This document shows positions 8,117 to 15,415 of a stretch of 29,457 bases of DNA, piece by piece (the stretch's first letter is position 1; each line of letters begins with the position of its first letter). The notes under the pieces were generated by a model. It was not told the DNA's origin and did not search any database. It saw nothing but the letters and a program-made list of their open reading frames with translations. The position numbers and the translations under genes are program-made. The DNA comes from an uncultured Bacteroidales bacterium. Its GTDB lineage: Bacteria; Bacteroidota; Bacteroidia; Bacteroidales; F082. The stretch covers positions 1 to 29,457 of the forward strand of contig CAJOIF010000041.1 of NCBI GenBank assembly GCA_905234765.1, in the 5' to 3' direction.

Positions 8117-8779
8117 ATGTCAATGCCATACAATCTACCACAACGGAAATCGCCGCGTGCCACATGGCATGATTACAATGGCGGAAGGTATTTCGTGACC
8201 TTTTGCACGAAAAACCATGATTTGTATTTTGGCGATGTGGTTGATGGTCGGATGGAATTGTCGGAAATAGGGAAATATGCATTAAAATGCATCGAAAAAA
8301 TCCCAGAAATCAATGATAATGTGGCGGTTCCTGAATTTGTGGTGATGCCGAATCATGTTCACATGATTGTTATTATTGACAATCCAATTGAATGGCCGGA
8401 TGACCAGCCGCTGCCACAGTGTGACAGCCCTACAAACCCCATGGGAAACGACAATCCCAATGGTGGGTCTGTAGGGCTGTCGTACCACGGCAGCCGTAAT
8501 CAGGACAACCGCTGGGAAGAACCAATCATTGATGATTCACAATTAGACAAAAACGAAGAAATGCAACGCCGTTCCCATTGTTGCGGACGGTTGTCGCGTA
8601 TCATTGGACAATACAAATCCGCTGTCACGAAATATGCCATCGAAAACGATATTCCGTTTGCATGGCAACCCCGTTACCATGACCATATCATTCGTAATTG
8701 GACGGAAATGAACCACATTTCCCAATATATCCAAAACAATCCTATGAAATGGGAATTGGATCGGTTTTTTAAACGGTGA
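8117..8779 (+). CDS. REP-associated tyrosine transposase (RAYT), copy 2, with an internal REPIN
   Basis: This is a 220-aa paralogue of the gene at 7321; the first 22 residues differ only at position 2. It keeps the HUH motif MPNHVHMIVI (His80, His82), 'GRLSRIIGQYKSAVTKYA', 'WQPRYHDHIIRN' and 'QYIQNNPMKWELDRF' with Tyr204 as likely nucleophile. Residues 98-127 (PLPQCDSPT ... VGLSYHGSR) come from an in-frame REPIN at the same place as in copy 1. The 35-nt REPIN spacers of the two genes have little sequence in common although the arms are nearly the same. The insertion therefore most likely predates the duplication, and the arms stayed conserved. REPINs C and E flank the gene. A stretch of about 25 residues after the REPIN differs in length from copy 1. 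Confidence 0.9.
   Translation: MSMPYNLPQRKSPRATWHDYNGGRYFVTFCTKNHDLYFGDVVDGRMELSEIGKYALKCIEKIPEINDNVAVPEFVVMPNHVHMIVIIDNPIEWPDDQPLPQCDSPTNPMGNDNPNGGSVGLSYHGSRNQDNRWEEPIIDDSQLDKNEEMQRRSHCCGRLSRIIGQYKSAVTKYAIENDIPFAWQPRYHDHIIRNWTEMNHISQYIQNNPMKWELDRFFKR
8408..8496. repeat. REPIN D, inside the RAYT gene 2 coding sequence
   Basis: REP units at 8408-8434 and 8470-8496 have a 35-nt spacer, the same 89-nt total as REPIN B and the same reading frame. Left arm differs from the intergenic version at its second base and in the centre (CAGTG against CGGTG), changing the encoded Arg to Gln. Confidence 0.88.
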
Positions 8780-8790
8780 TTTCAATAATT

Positions 8791-8943
8791 CGGCTGCCAC
8801 GGTGTGACAGCCCTACAGCCCTTTGGCGGAATTGTCCCGTTGGGCTTGTAGGGCTGTCGTATTACTGCCACGGTGTGACAGCCTTACAGCCCTTTGGCGG
8901 AATTGTCCAGTTGGTCTGTAGGGCTGTCGTATCACGGCAGCCG
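8791..8943. repeat. REPIN E, a tandem double REPIN
   Basis: The first pair is 8791-8817 and 8847-8865. The second pair is 8866-8888 and 8917-8943. The inner units are fused and have each lost their outermost bases. The period is 71 bp (TGCCAC at 8795 and at 8866), so this is a tandem duplication of one REPIN. It begins 11 bp after RAYT gene 2. Confidence 0.85.
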
Positions 8944-8985
8944 TAAATTTGTTTTTATCAAAATGTTTTGTTTTGGAAAAAACAA

Positions 8986-8993
8986 TATTTTTG
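8986..8993 (+). promoter_or_regulatory. -7 box upstream of the transglutaminase-like gene
   Basis: TATTTTTG ends 12 nt before an ATG at 9006 and 51 nt before the preferred ATG at 9045. The block from REPIN E to about 9013 matches the block from REPIN C to the start of RAYT gene 2, including TTTTGTTTT, the box and ATTGAATGTCAA. Confidence 0.6.
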
Positions 8994-9044
8994 CAAAAAA
9001 ATTGAATGTCAACGTATGCAAATGAAAGACGAGGAAAAAATATC

Positions 9045-10004
9045 ATGAAAAAAGCATTCTCAATCATTTGGAACATCCTTGCCGTAATTGGTCTCATTAC
9101 CATAGTGCTTATGGTTTTATTAAGAGTGGCGAGACCGTATTTCGATGTTGATATTAGCATTAACGAAAGCAATCTGTTTCTGTACAAAGATAGGGTTGAC
9201 TTGCTACAATCCTCTGGGAATTATGCCGCCGACACCAATGTGTTTGCCATGCAAATCATCCAGGATTCGGCACGGGCAAAGGAGATTCGCGATTATTTCC
9301 AGTTGGATACGCTATTCCCTGAAAATGCCGACACATGGGGGAAAGCCGTTGCCATTGGCAAGTTTGTGGCCTCGAATATTCCGCACGACAACCAAAAGAA
9401 ATGGCCTGAACGCGTCAACGCCATTGGTTTGTGGGAATATACCAAAGAAGTGGCTCCCGCATTCAACTGCCGTTTGCATAGTATCTTGACATTTGAGTTG
9501 CTTCTTGCAGAGAATATCAAGGCTAGATATATCACTTGTATGCCGCAAGATGAAGACGACCCAGATTGTCACGTTGTCAACGAAGTTTGGTTGCCAGAAC
9601 TAAATAAATGGGCCATGATAGACACGGATATGGATGGACATTATATTTCAGATTTGGATGGCACGCCATTGTCGTTGAGAGAAATCCGGGAGCATTACAT
9701 CACTGGCACGAAGATGATGATACATCCGCAATTTGGCGAGGGAAGCAGCAAAGTCGATGATTATTATGCTTATATGGCGAAAAACACCTATTGGTTTTCC
9801 TGTTGGGGTAAACTGTCTTACTATCAAGAGGATTACAAAGTGGAGGATGTTGTGCGCGACAGTTATGTCAATCTGGTGCCTTCTGGATACGAACCTTATC
9901 ATGTAGGAGGGGGTAATACCATCACTACCAATGTTGACATGTTTTGGGACGCATCACTTATGACGGATAATACATCTTTAGTTACACCATCAATCACGCA
10001 ATGA
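9045..10004 (+). CDS. Membrane-anchored transglutaminase-like protein
   Basis: The 319-aa protein starts with a basic end and one hydrophobic segment (about residues 5-27), so it is probably anchored in the inner membrane with the rest outside. A papain-like transglutaminase core is suggested by 'AFNCRLHSILTFELLLAENIKARY' (Cys142), 'DCHVVNEVWLPELNKWAMIDTDMD' (His176, Asp193), the Cys-His-Asp order of this superfamily. Bacterial members may be proteases, amidases or cross-linkers, so the substrate is unknown. I chose ATG 9045 because GAGGAAAAAA precedes it and the signal anchor follows at once. ATG 9006 is the alternative (332 aa) and would coincide with a start captured from a RAYT unit. The stop overlaps the tgt start (ATGA, 10001-10004), so the two are probably translationally coupled. 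Confidence 0.75.
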   Translation: MKKAFSIIWNILAVIGLITIVLMVLLRVARPYFDVDISINESNLFLYKDRVDLLQSSGNYAADTNVFAMQIIQDSARAKEIRDYFQLDTLFPENADTWGKAVAIGKFVASNIPHDNQKKWPERVNAIGLWEYTKEVAPAFNCRLHSILTFELLLAENIKARYITCMPQDEDDPDCHVVNEVWLPELNKWAMIDTDMDGHYISDLDGTPLSLREIREHYITGTKMMIHPQFGEGSSKVDDYYAYMAKNTYWFSCWGKLSYYQEDYKVEDVVRDSYVNLVPSGYEPYHVGGGNTITTNVDMFWDASLMTDNTSLVTPSITQ

Positions 10005-11131
10005 ACTACAAACTAGTCTCCAACGACCCCAAAAGCCATGCACGCGCTGGTGTGCTTTACACTGACCATGGCCCGATAGAAACCCCGATTTTCATGCCGG
10101 TGGGTACGGCGGCCACGGTCAAGGCATGCCATATTCGTGATGTGCGCGACGAGGTGAAAGCCCAAATCATACTTGGCAACACCTATCACCTCTATCTTCG
10201 GCCAGGCTTGGACGTGTTGGAGGCGGCTGGAGGTCTACATCGTTTCAACGGCTGGGACCGTCCCATCCTGACGGATAGCGGTGGCTTTCAGGTGTTCTCG
10301 CTGACGGGCATCCGCAAGATGAAGGAAGAAGGCGTCACGTTCCAGTCGCATATTGACGGCTCACGGCACTTGTTCACGCCTGAAAAGGTGATGGACATTG
10401 AGCGGAGCATCGGGGCTGACATCATGATGGCCTTCGACGAGTGTACGCCTGGCACCGCCGACTACCATTACGCCAAGCAGTCAATGGAGCGCACCCACCG
10501 CTGGCTCGACCGCTGTGTGGAACGTTTCGGTGCGACTGAATCCAAATACGGCTACGAGCAGGCCTTGTTCCCTATCGTGCAAGGTTGTGTCTACCGTGAC
10601 TTGCGCGAACAGTCGGCGGAGTACATCGCCTCCAAGAACGCTGTCGGCAACGCCATCGGTGGTCTCGCCGTGGGGGAACCTACCGAGAAGATGTACGAGA
10701 TGATTGAATTGGTCAACAGCATCCTACCCAAGGACAAGCCGCGCTATCTCATGGGTGTGGGCACACCGGCCAACCTCTTGGAAGGCATCTCGCGCGGCGT
10801 GGATATGTTCGACTGTGTCATGCCTACCCGAAACGGACGTAACGGCATGATTTTTACCTCGGAAGGCATCCTCAATATGCGCAACGAGAAATGGAAACAG
10901 GACTTCTCGCCCGTCGACCCGAACGGCGAAACTTTCGTCGACACACAATATTCCAAGGCTTATCTGCGTCATTTGTTCATCGCGGGTGAGAGCCTCGGCC
11001 CGATGATTGCCAGCTTGCACAACCTTGGGTTCTACCTCTGGCTTGTGCGCGAAGCGCGCCGTCATATTATCGAGGGAGATTTTGCCGAGTGGCGTGACGT
11101 GATGCTCCAAAAAGTCACAAGAAGACTGTAA
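10001..11131 (+). CDS. tgt: Queuine tRNA-ribosyltransferase (tRNA-guanine transglycosylase)
   Basis: Tgt exchanges guanine-34 of GUN-anticodon tRNAs for the queuosine precursor preQ1. The 376-aa protein has TDSGGFQVFSL (Asp92, base recognition), 'ADIMMAFDECTPG', 'PIVQGCVY', 'AIGGLAVGEP' and 'RGVDMFDCVMPTRNGRNG' with Asp271 as the predicted nucleophile. Length is usual for the family. The Cys-x-Cys-x2-Cys zinc site, which in E. coli-type enzymes comes just before 'YSRAYLRHL', is absent: here the stretch reads ETFVDTQYSKAYLRHLF. I recall the same replacement in other Bacteroidota Tgt proteins, but could not check. The start overlaps the previous gene by 4 bp, and the next gene begins on the base after the stop. 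Confidence 0.95.
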   Translation: MNYKLVSNDPKSHARAGVLYTDHGPIETPIFMPVGTAATVKACHIRDVRDEVKAQIILGNTYHLYLRPGLDVLEAAGGLHRFNGWDRPILTDSGGFQVFSLTGIRKMKEEGVTFQSHIDGSRHLFTPEKVMDIERSIGADIMMAFDECTPGTADYHYAKQSMERTHRWLDRCVERFGATESKYGYEQALFPIVQGCVYRDLREQSAEYIASKNAVGNAIGGLAVGEPTEKMYEMIELVNSILPKDKPRYLMGVGTPANLLEGISRGVDMFDCVMPTRNGRNGMIFTSEGILNMRNEKWKQDFSPVDPNGETFVDTQYSKAYLRHLFIAGESLGPMIASLHNLGFYLWLVREARRHIIEGDFAEWRDVMLQKVTRRL

Positions 11132-12211
11132 ATGAAGAAGATAGACCTCTATATATACAAAAAGTTCATCGGGACGTTTTTCTTTGCCATCTCGATGCTC
11201 ATTTTGATTGTCATCATCTTCGATCTTTCTGAAAACATCGACAGTTTCCTCAAAAACAACGCGCCATGGCAGAGGGTTCTGGTGGACTACTACCTCATGT
11301 CCGTCCCTTATTACATCAATCTTTTCATCCATTTGTTCGCTTTTATCGCGGTGGTGTTTTTCACTTCTAAGATGGCATCGCGCACCGAGATTGTGGCAAT
11401 TTTGAGCAATGGGGTCAGCTTTTGGCGGTTTCTGTACCCTTATATTCTCGCTGCCTTGACCATTGCGCTTATCTCACTCTATTTTGGTAACTTCCTGATA
11501 CCCAAGACTAATGAGATAAGGCGCGGCTTTAAGAACGACTATATGGAACGTCTTAGCGAGAGTGCTGGCCGCAATGTGCACGTTCAAATTGACAAGAACG
11601 AGTTCGTGTACATCGAGAGTTATAACATCACCAAGGAATACGGCTTCAAGTTCTCATGGGAGAAATACGATGGCAGTGAGCTGACCTACAAGGTGTTGTC
11701 GGATGTGCTGTATCACGATACGGTGGCCGAAAACAGTTGGAAGATCGACCCTTACACCATCCGCTATATCGATGGTGACGAGGAGAGGATTGAGCAAGGT
11801 CGCGACCTTCGGACCACGTTGAACCTTTATCCGAAAGACCTCTATAAAATGAAGGAAGACTATGAGGAGATGGACTTCTTCGAGTTGAGGGATCATATCA
11901 ACGTGATGAAGGAAAAAGGCTCGGAAGGCGTGAAGGAATATGAGGTGGAGATGCATCGCCGTATGGCTGCTCCTGCCGCCATCATCATCCTCACCCTGAT
12001 TGGAGCGGCCCTGTCGAGTCGCAAGGTGCGTGGCGGAATCGGGATGCATCTTGGCATTGGTATCGCCATCGCTTTTTCCTACATTCTTTTCATGCAAATC
12101 TCCAAGTCATACGCCCTTACTGGAGGTTTGTCGCCTTTCCTGGCCGTATGGATTCCCAACATCATTTTCGCTGTGTTGGGCATGTATCTTTTGATAAAGG
12201 CACCTAAATAA
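11132..12211 (+). CDS. LptF/LptG-family permease (YjgP/YjgQ)
   Basis: The 359-aa protein has the LptF/G layout: an N-terminal 'DLYIYKKFIGTFFFAISMLILIVIIFD' membrane helix, two further helices (about 52-78 and 97-123), a large periplasmic beta-rich region (about 125-265, with the family feature 'GNFLIPKTNEIRRGF') and three C-terminal helices (about 272-357). LptF and LptG form the membrane part of the LptB2FG ABC transporter that extracts lipopolysaccharide from the inner membrane. I cannot tell F from G. ATG directly follows the tgt stop, and the stop lies within a terminator hairpin. Confidence 0.88.
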   Translation: MKKIDLYIYKKFIGTFFFAISMLILIVIIFDLSENIDSFLKNNAPWQRVLVDYYLMSVPYYINLFIHLFAFIAVVFFTSKMASRTEIVAILSNGVSFWRFLYPYILAALTIALISLYFGNFLIPKTNEIRRGFKNDYMERLSESAGRNVHVQIDKNEFVYIESYNITKEYGFKFSWEKYDGSELTYKVLSDVLYHDTVAENSWKIDPYTIRYIDGDEERIEQGRDLRTTLNLYPKDLYKMKEDYEEMDFFELRDHINVMKEKGSEGVKEYEVEMHRRMAAPAAIIILTLIGAALSSRKVRGGIGMHLGIGIAIAFSYILFMQISKSYALTGGLSPFLAVWIPNIIFAVLGMYLLIKAPK

Positions 12212-12236
12212 CAGATATTCAATCTGTTATTATTTT
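12208..12236 (+). terminator. Intrinsic terminator overlapping the permease stop codon
   Basis: ATAACAGAT (12208-12216) pairs perfectly with ATCTGTTAT (12222-12230) over a 5-nt loop, followed by TATTTTT. The stop codon TAA (12209-12211) is part of the stem. Confidence 0.8.
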
Positions 12237-12273
12237 TCTGAAAAAATTTGTACCCATTTTGCCGACTTTTGCT

Positions 12274-12281
12274 TAATTTAG
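12274..12281 (+). promoter_or_regulatory. Possible -7 box for the kinase-kdsB-SPOR-trmB-HerA run
   Basis: TAATTTAG is one mismatch from TAnnTTTG, 33 nt before the ATG at 12315. It is the best candidate between the permease terminator and the kinase gene. Confidence 0.4.
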
Positions 12282-12314
12282 CCGTTTCTAACAACAAACG
12301 TAAAATCTTACTCT

Positions 12315-12926
12315 ATGCACATCGCTATAGCAGGCAATATCGGCTCGGGCAAGACCACCCTGACGGGGCTGCTCGCCAAACACTTCAACTGGAAACCTCA
12401 CTATGAAGAAGTTGAGCATAATCCCTATTTGGACAGCTTCTACGAGGATATGCAACGCTGGTCGTTCAACATCCAGATATTCTTCCTCAACAGCCGTTTT
12501 CGTCAGGTGGTGGACATCCGCAACAGTGGCGAAGATGTCATTCAGGACCGCACTATCTATGAGGACGCACATATCTTTGCGGCCAACCTCTATTCGATGG
12601 GTCTGATGGAAACTCGTGATTTTGAGAACTATAAGTCGCTGTTTGAACTGATGACCAAGTTCCTTCAGCCGCCCGACTTGCTGATTTATCTTCGCGCTTC
12701 GGTGCCAACGCTCATTCGCCATATTGCCAAACGCAACCGCGAGTTTGAGCAGAGCATCAGCATCAGCTACCTCACCAACCTCAACGAGCGTTATGAGGAG
12801 TGGATCAGCGGCTACAAAGACGGCAAGCTGCTCATCATCGATACCGACAACATCGACCTTGAAAAGCCGGAAGACCTCGGCACCATCGTTGACCGCATTG
12901 AGGGCTCGCTTAACGGATTGTTCTGA
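12315..12926 (+). CDS. Deoxynucleoside kinase (deoxyadenosine/deoxyguanosine kinase type)
   Basis: This 203-aa enzyme phosphorylates deoxynucleosides with ATP in nucleotide salvage. It has the P-loop GNIGSGKTT (7-15), 'EEVEHNPYLDSFYEDMQRWSFNIQIFFL' region substrate residues, the family 'DR' motif in VIQDRTIYEDAHIF (Asp78-Arg79), and a lid with 'RHIAKRNREFE' (about 134-144). The length is normal. Which base it prefers cannot be read with certainty. It stops two bases before kdsB and heads a five-gene run. Confidence 0.9.
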   Translation: MHIAIAGNIGSGKTTLTGLLAKHFNWKPHYEEVEHNPYLDSFYEDMQRWSFNIQIFFLNSRFRQVVDIRNSGEDVIQDRTIYEDAHIFAANLYSMGLMETRDFENYKSLFELMTKFLQPPDLLIYLRASVPTLIRHIAKRNREFEQSISISYLTNLNERYEEWISGYKDGKLLIIDTDNIDLEKPEDLGTIVDRIEGSLNGLF

Positions 12927-12928
12927 TA

Positions 12929-13687
12929 ATGAGAGTTGTAGGAATCATACCTGCCCGTTATGCCTCGACTCGTTTCCCTGGCAAGCCTTTGGCGTTGATT
13001 AAAGGGAAGACGATGATTCGCCGTGTCTGCGAGCAGGCATGGAAATCGCGGCTGGACGCTGTAGTAGTGGCCACCGACGACGTGCGCATTGCCGATGAGG
13101 TGATGAGTTTTGGCGGGCAGTATGTCCTCACCAATCCCAACCATCGTAGCGGCACAGACCGCTGTTGTGAGGCGTTGGATTTACTTGTTAGACAATACGA
13201 TGCAGTAGTTAACATCCAAGGCGACGAGCCTTTCATTGACCCCAACCAAATCAATCAGGTCATTGATTTGATTGCGCAGGAAGATACCTTTTTGGCTTCG
13301 TTGGCGAAGCAGATTGAGGATGTGGATGAGCTGTTCAGTCCTAATACAGTGAAAGTGGTAATGAACGGAATGGGTAATGCGCTGTATTTCAGCCGTAACC
13401 CGATGCCGTTCATGCGCAATCTTGACCACAACGAATGGCTTGCAAAAGGTCGTTTCTACAAGCATATCGGCATCTATGCCTACAAGGCAGAGACATTGCG
13501 CCAAATCGCGATGATGCAGCCTACCCCATTGGAGTTGGCCGAGTCGCTGGAGCAGTTGCGTTGGCTCGAAAACGGCCTGACGATTCGCATGGGCATCACC
13601 GAGGCGGAGAATGTCTCCATCGACCTGCCGACTGATATTGAAAAAGCTGAAAAATTCTCTGAAAACCAAAAGAATATGAGGTCATGA
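12929..13687 (+). CDS. kdsB: 3-deoxy-manno-octulosonate cytidylyltransferase (CMP-Kdo synthetase)
   Basis: KdsB activates Kdo with CTP to CMP-Kdo for the lipopolysaccharide core. The 252-aa sequence starts with the family signature 'GIIPARYASTRFPGKPL' and has 'VVVATDDVRIADEV', 'NHRSGTDRCCEA', 'VVNIQGDEPFIDP', 'YFSRNPMPF', 'HIGIYAYK' and 'PTPLELAESLEQLRWLENG'. It is full length. Its TGA overlaps the next start (ATGA, 13684-13687). Its place downstream of an Lpt permease fits envelope synthesis. Confidence 0.96.
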   Translation: MRVVGIIPARYASTRFPGKPLALIKGKTMIRRVCEQAWKSRLDAVVVATDDVRIADEVMSFGGQYVLTNPNHRSGTDRCCEALDLLVRQYDAVVNIQGDEPFIDPNQINQVIDLIAQEDTFLASLAKQIEDVDELFSPNTVKVVMNGMGNALYFSRNPMPFMRNLDHNEWLAKGRFYKHIGIYAYKAETLRQIAMMQPTPLELAESLEQLRWLENGLTIRMGITEAENVSIDLPTDIEKAEKFSENQKNMRS

Positions 13688-14712
13688 TTTCCATCACCGA
13701 AGCCATATCCGACTTGTTGTTTGTGCGCGACACCGTGGTGGTGCCAGGATTGGGTGCGTTTGTCAAGAAACCAATCTCGGCCAAAGTGAACCCTGTGGCG
13801 AATTACTTCGCAACGCCGTCTGCCGACATTGAGTTCGATGCCAACTTGCGTGAAGATAACGAGTTGTTGGTCAGGTATTTGTCAGAGAAGAATGAAATTC
13901 CAGAGGACGAAGCCAAGAAGTTGTTGGCCATGTTCGTTTCTGATTGCTTCAACACCTTGAAAAACAAGAAGAAAGTCGTGCTGAAGGACATTGGCACCTT
14001 GTCATATGACTGGGCCAGCGATTTGGTTCTCGAGCAGGACAAGACGGTCAACTATAACAGCGACGCTTTTGGCCTTACCGACTTCACACCTGCTCCTGTG
14101 CTGCGTTCCAAGACCAAGGAGGAGATCAAGGCGGAAATTGAGCAGCAGCAGAAGGACAAAAACACACCTGTTACGGTTGACGAAAAGGCTGTGCATGAGT
14201 ATGATAGGCAAGATGACGACGATGACGAGCCGCGTCGTTTTGGATGGCTGTGGTTATTGCTTGGACTGTTGCTTGTGGCGGGTGTCTTGTGTGGCTTGCA
14301 ATACTTCAAGGTCGTCGATTTCAAGCAGTGGATACTGCCCACGGAGCAACCCAATGAAGTGAAGCCTTGGAAGATTACCTTCCCCACTGAGGTCAAGACG
14401 TGGCATGTGGAAACGGTTGCCCCCGAAGCCGGCGATACCCTTGTGGAGGAACCTGAGGAAATCGTACCTGAGGCTGAGGTGGTGAATCCTGAAGCACACA
14501 TCCGTATTATTGCGGGTTGCTTTGCCCAAGAGGAGAATGCGGCACGTTTGGTCAATTCGTTGAAAGACAAGGGCTATACAGAAGCCTTCTATGAGTTGCG
14601 CGGCAGCAAATGGTTCGTGTCGTTTGGCCGTTACGCCACCGATGAGGAATCTTTGGCCGCCTTGCGCCAGATTAGGAAGAACACGGAATACAAGGCATGG
14701 ATATTGAAATAG
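13684..14712 (+). CDS. Prokaryotic HU-domain / SPOR-domain membrane protein
   Basis: The 342-aa protein has three parts. Residues about 1-135 resemble the paired CCDC81-like HU domains seen in Bacteroidota ('ITEAISDLLFVRDTVVVPGLGAFV', 'VVLKDIGTLSYD'). A charged linker (DRQDDDDDEPRR) leads to one membrane helix at about 186-205. The C-terminal SPOR domain (about 271-342, 'HIRIIAGCFAQEENAARLVNSLK' to 'YKAWILK') would bind denuded peptidoglycan at the division site. The likely topology is HU part inside, SPOR outside. That it links chromosome and septum is inference; DNA binding by these HU domains is unproven. Confidence 0.85.
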   Translation: MISITEAISDLLFVRDTVVVPGLGAFVKKPISAKVNPVANYFATPSADIEFDANLREDNELLVRYLSEKNEIPEDEAKKLLAMFVSDCFNTLKNKKKVVLKDIGTLSYDWASDLVLEQDKTVNYNSDAFGLTDFTPAPVLRSKTKEEIKAEIEQQQKDKNTPVTVDEKAVHEYDRQDDDDDEPRRFGWLWLLLGLLLVAGVLCGLQYFKVVDFKQWILPTEQPNEVKPWKITFPTEVKTWHVETVAPEAGDTLVEEPEEIVPEAEVVNPEAHIRIIAGCFAQEENAARLVNSLKDKGYTEAFYELRGSKWFVSFGRYATDEESLAALRQIRKNTEYKAWILK

Positions 14713-14720
14713 TTTGAGTT

Positions 14721-15404
14721 ATGTCGAAGAAAAACAAACTACAGAAATTTGCGGAGAACAAGACCTATCCCAACTTGTTTGAGTACTCGTATGAGCGCAT
14801 CATGGCAGAGGGCTTTCCCCTGCAAGGCAAGTGGCATGAAGACTTCTTCCATAATGACAACCCCATCGTGCTGGAGTTAGGTTGTGGCAAGGGAGAATAC
14901 ACCGTCGGCTTGGCACGGGCGCATCGTGACATTAATTACATCGGTGTCGACATCAAAGGGGCAAGGATTTGGCGTGGATTGAAGCAAAGCAACGAGGAAG
15001 GTTTGAAAAACGTGGCGTTCCTTCGTGCCCGTATCGACCAAATAGAGCATTTCTTTGCCAAGGACGAAGTCTCTGAGATTTGGGTCACCTTTCCCGACCC
15101 GCATCCGGGCGAGGGCGAACGCAATGCGCGTCATCGCCTCACCTCGCCTGAGTTCCTTGACCGCTACCGCAAAATTGTCCGTCCCGACGGCATCCTCAAC
15201 CTCAAGACCGACAGCCCCATCATGTACGAATTCACCTTGCACGATGTGGTGGAGAAACAAGGCTTACCATTGCTCTATGCCACCGATGACCTTTACGCAA
15301 ACGCCGACGACCTCGAAGTCAAGACCATACGTACCTTCTACGAGCAGATGTGGCTTGACCAAGGGCTGACGATAAAATATATTCGATTCAGAATCAATAA
15401 ATAA
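14721..15404 (+). CDS. trmB: tRNA (guanine-N7-)-methyltransferase
   Basis: TrmB makes m7G46 in the variable loop of tRNAs using SAM. The 227-aa protein has motif I '[12 protein letters not shown]' (about 50-61), '[14 protein letters not shown]', '[12 protein letters not shown]' and the family signature '[10 protein letters not shown]' followed by '[13 protein letters not shown]'. C-terminal '[13 protein letters not shown]' is also typical. It starts 8 bp after the SPOR gene. Confidence 0.95.
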   Translation: MSKKNKLQKFAENKTYPNLFEYSYERIMAEGFPLQGKWHEDFFHNDNPIVLELGCGKGEYTVGLARAHRDINYIGVDIKGARIWRGLKQSNEEGLKNVAFLRARIDQIEHFFAKDEVSEIWVTFPDPHPGEGERNARHRLTSPEFLDRYRKIVRPDGILNLKTDSPIMYEFTLHDVVEKQGLPLLYATDDLYANADDLEVKTIRTFYEQMWLDQGLTIKYIRFRINK

Positions 15405-15415
15405 ACACTAATACT

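Noticed and set aside
7121..8943. A CRISPR-like array
   Set aside because: The repeats are inverted pairs with GTAG and hairpins, irregular spacing and no unique equal-sized spacers; no cas genes are present.
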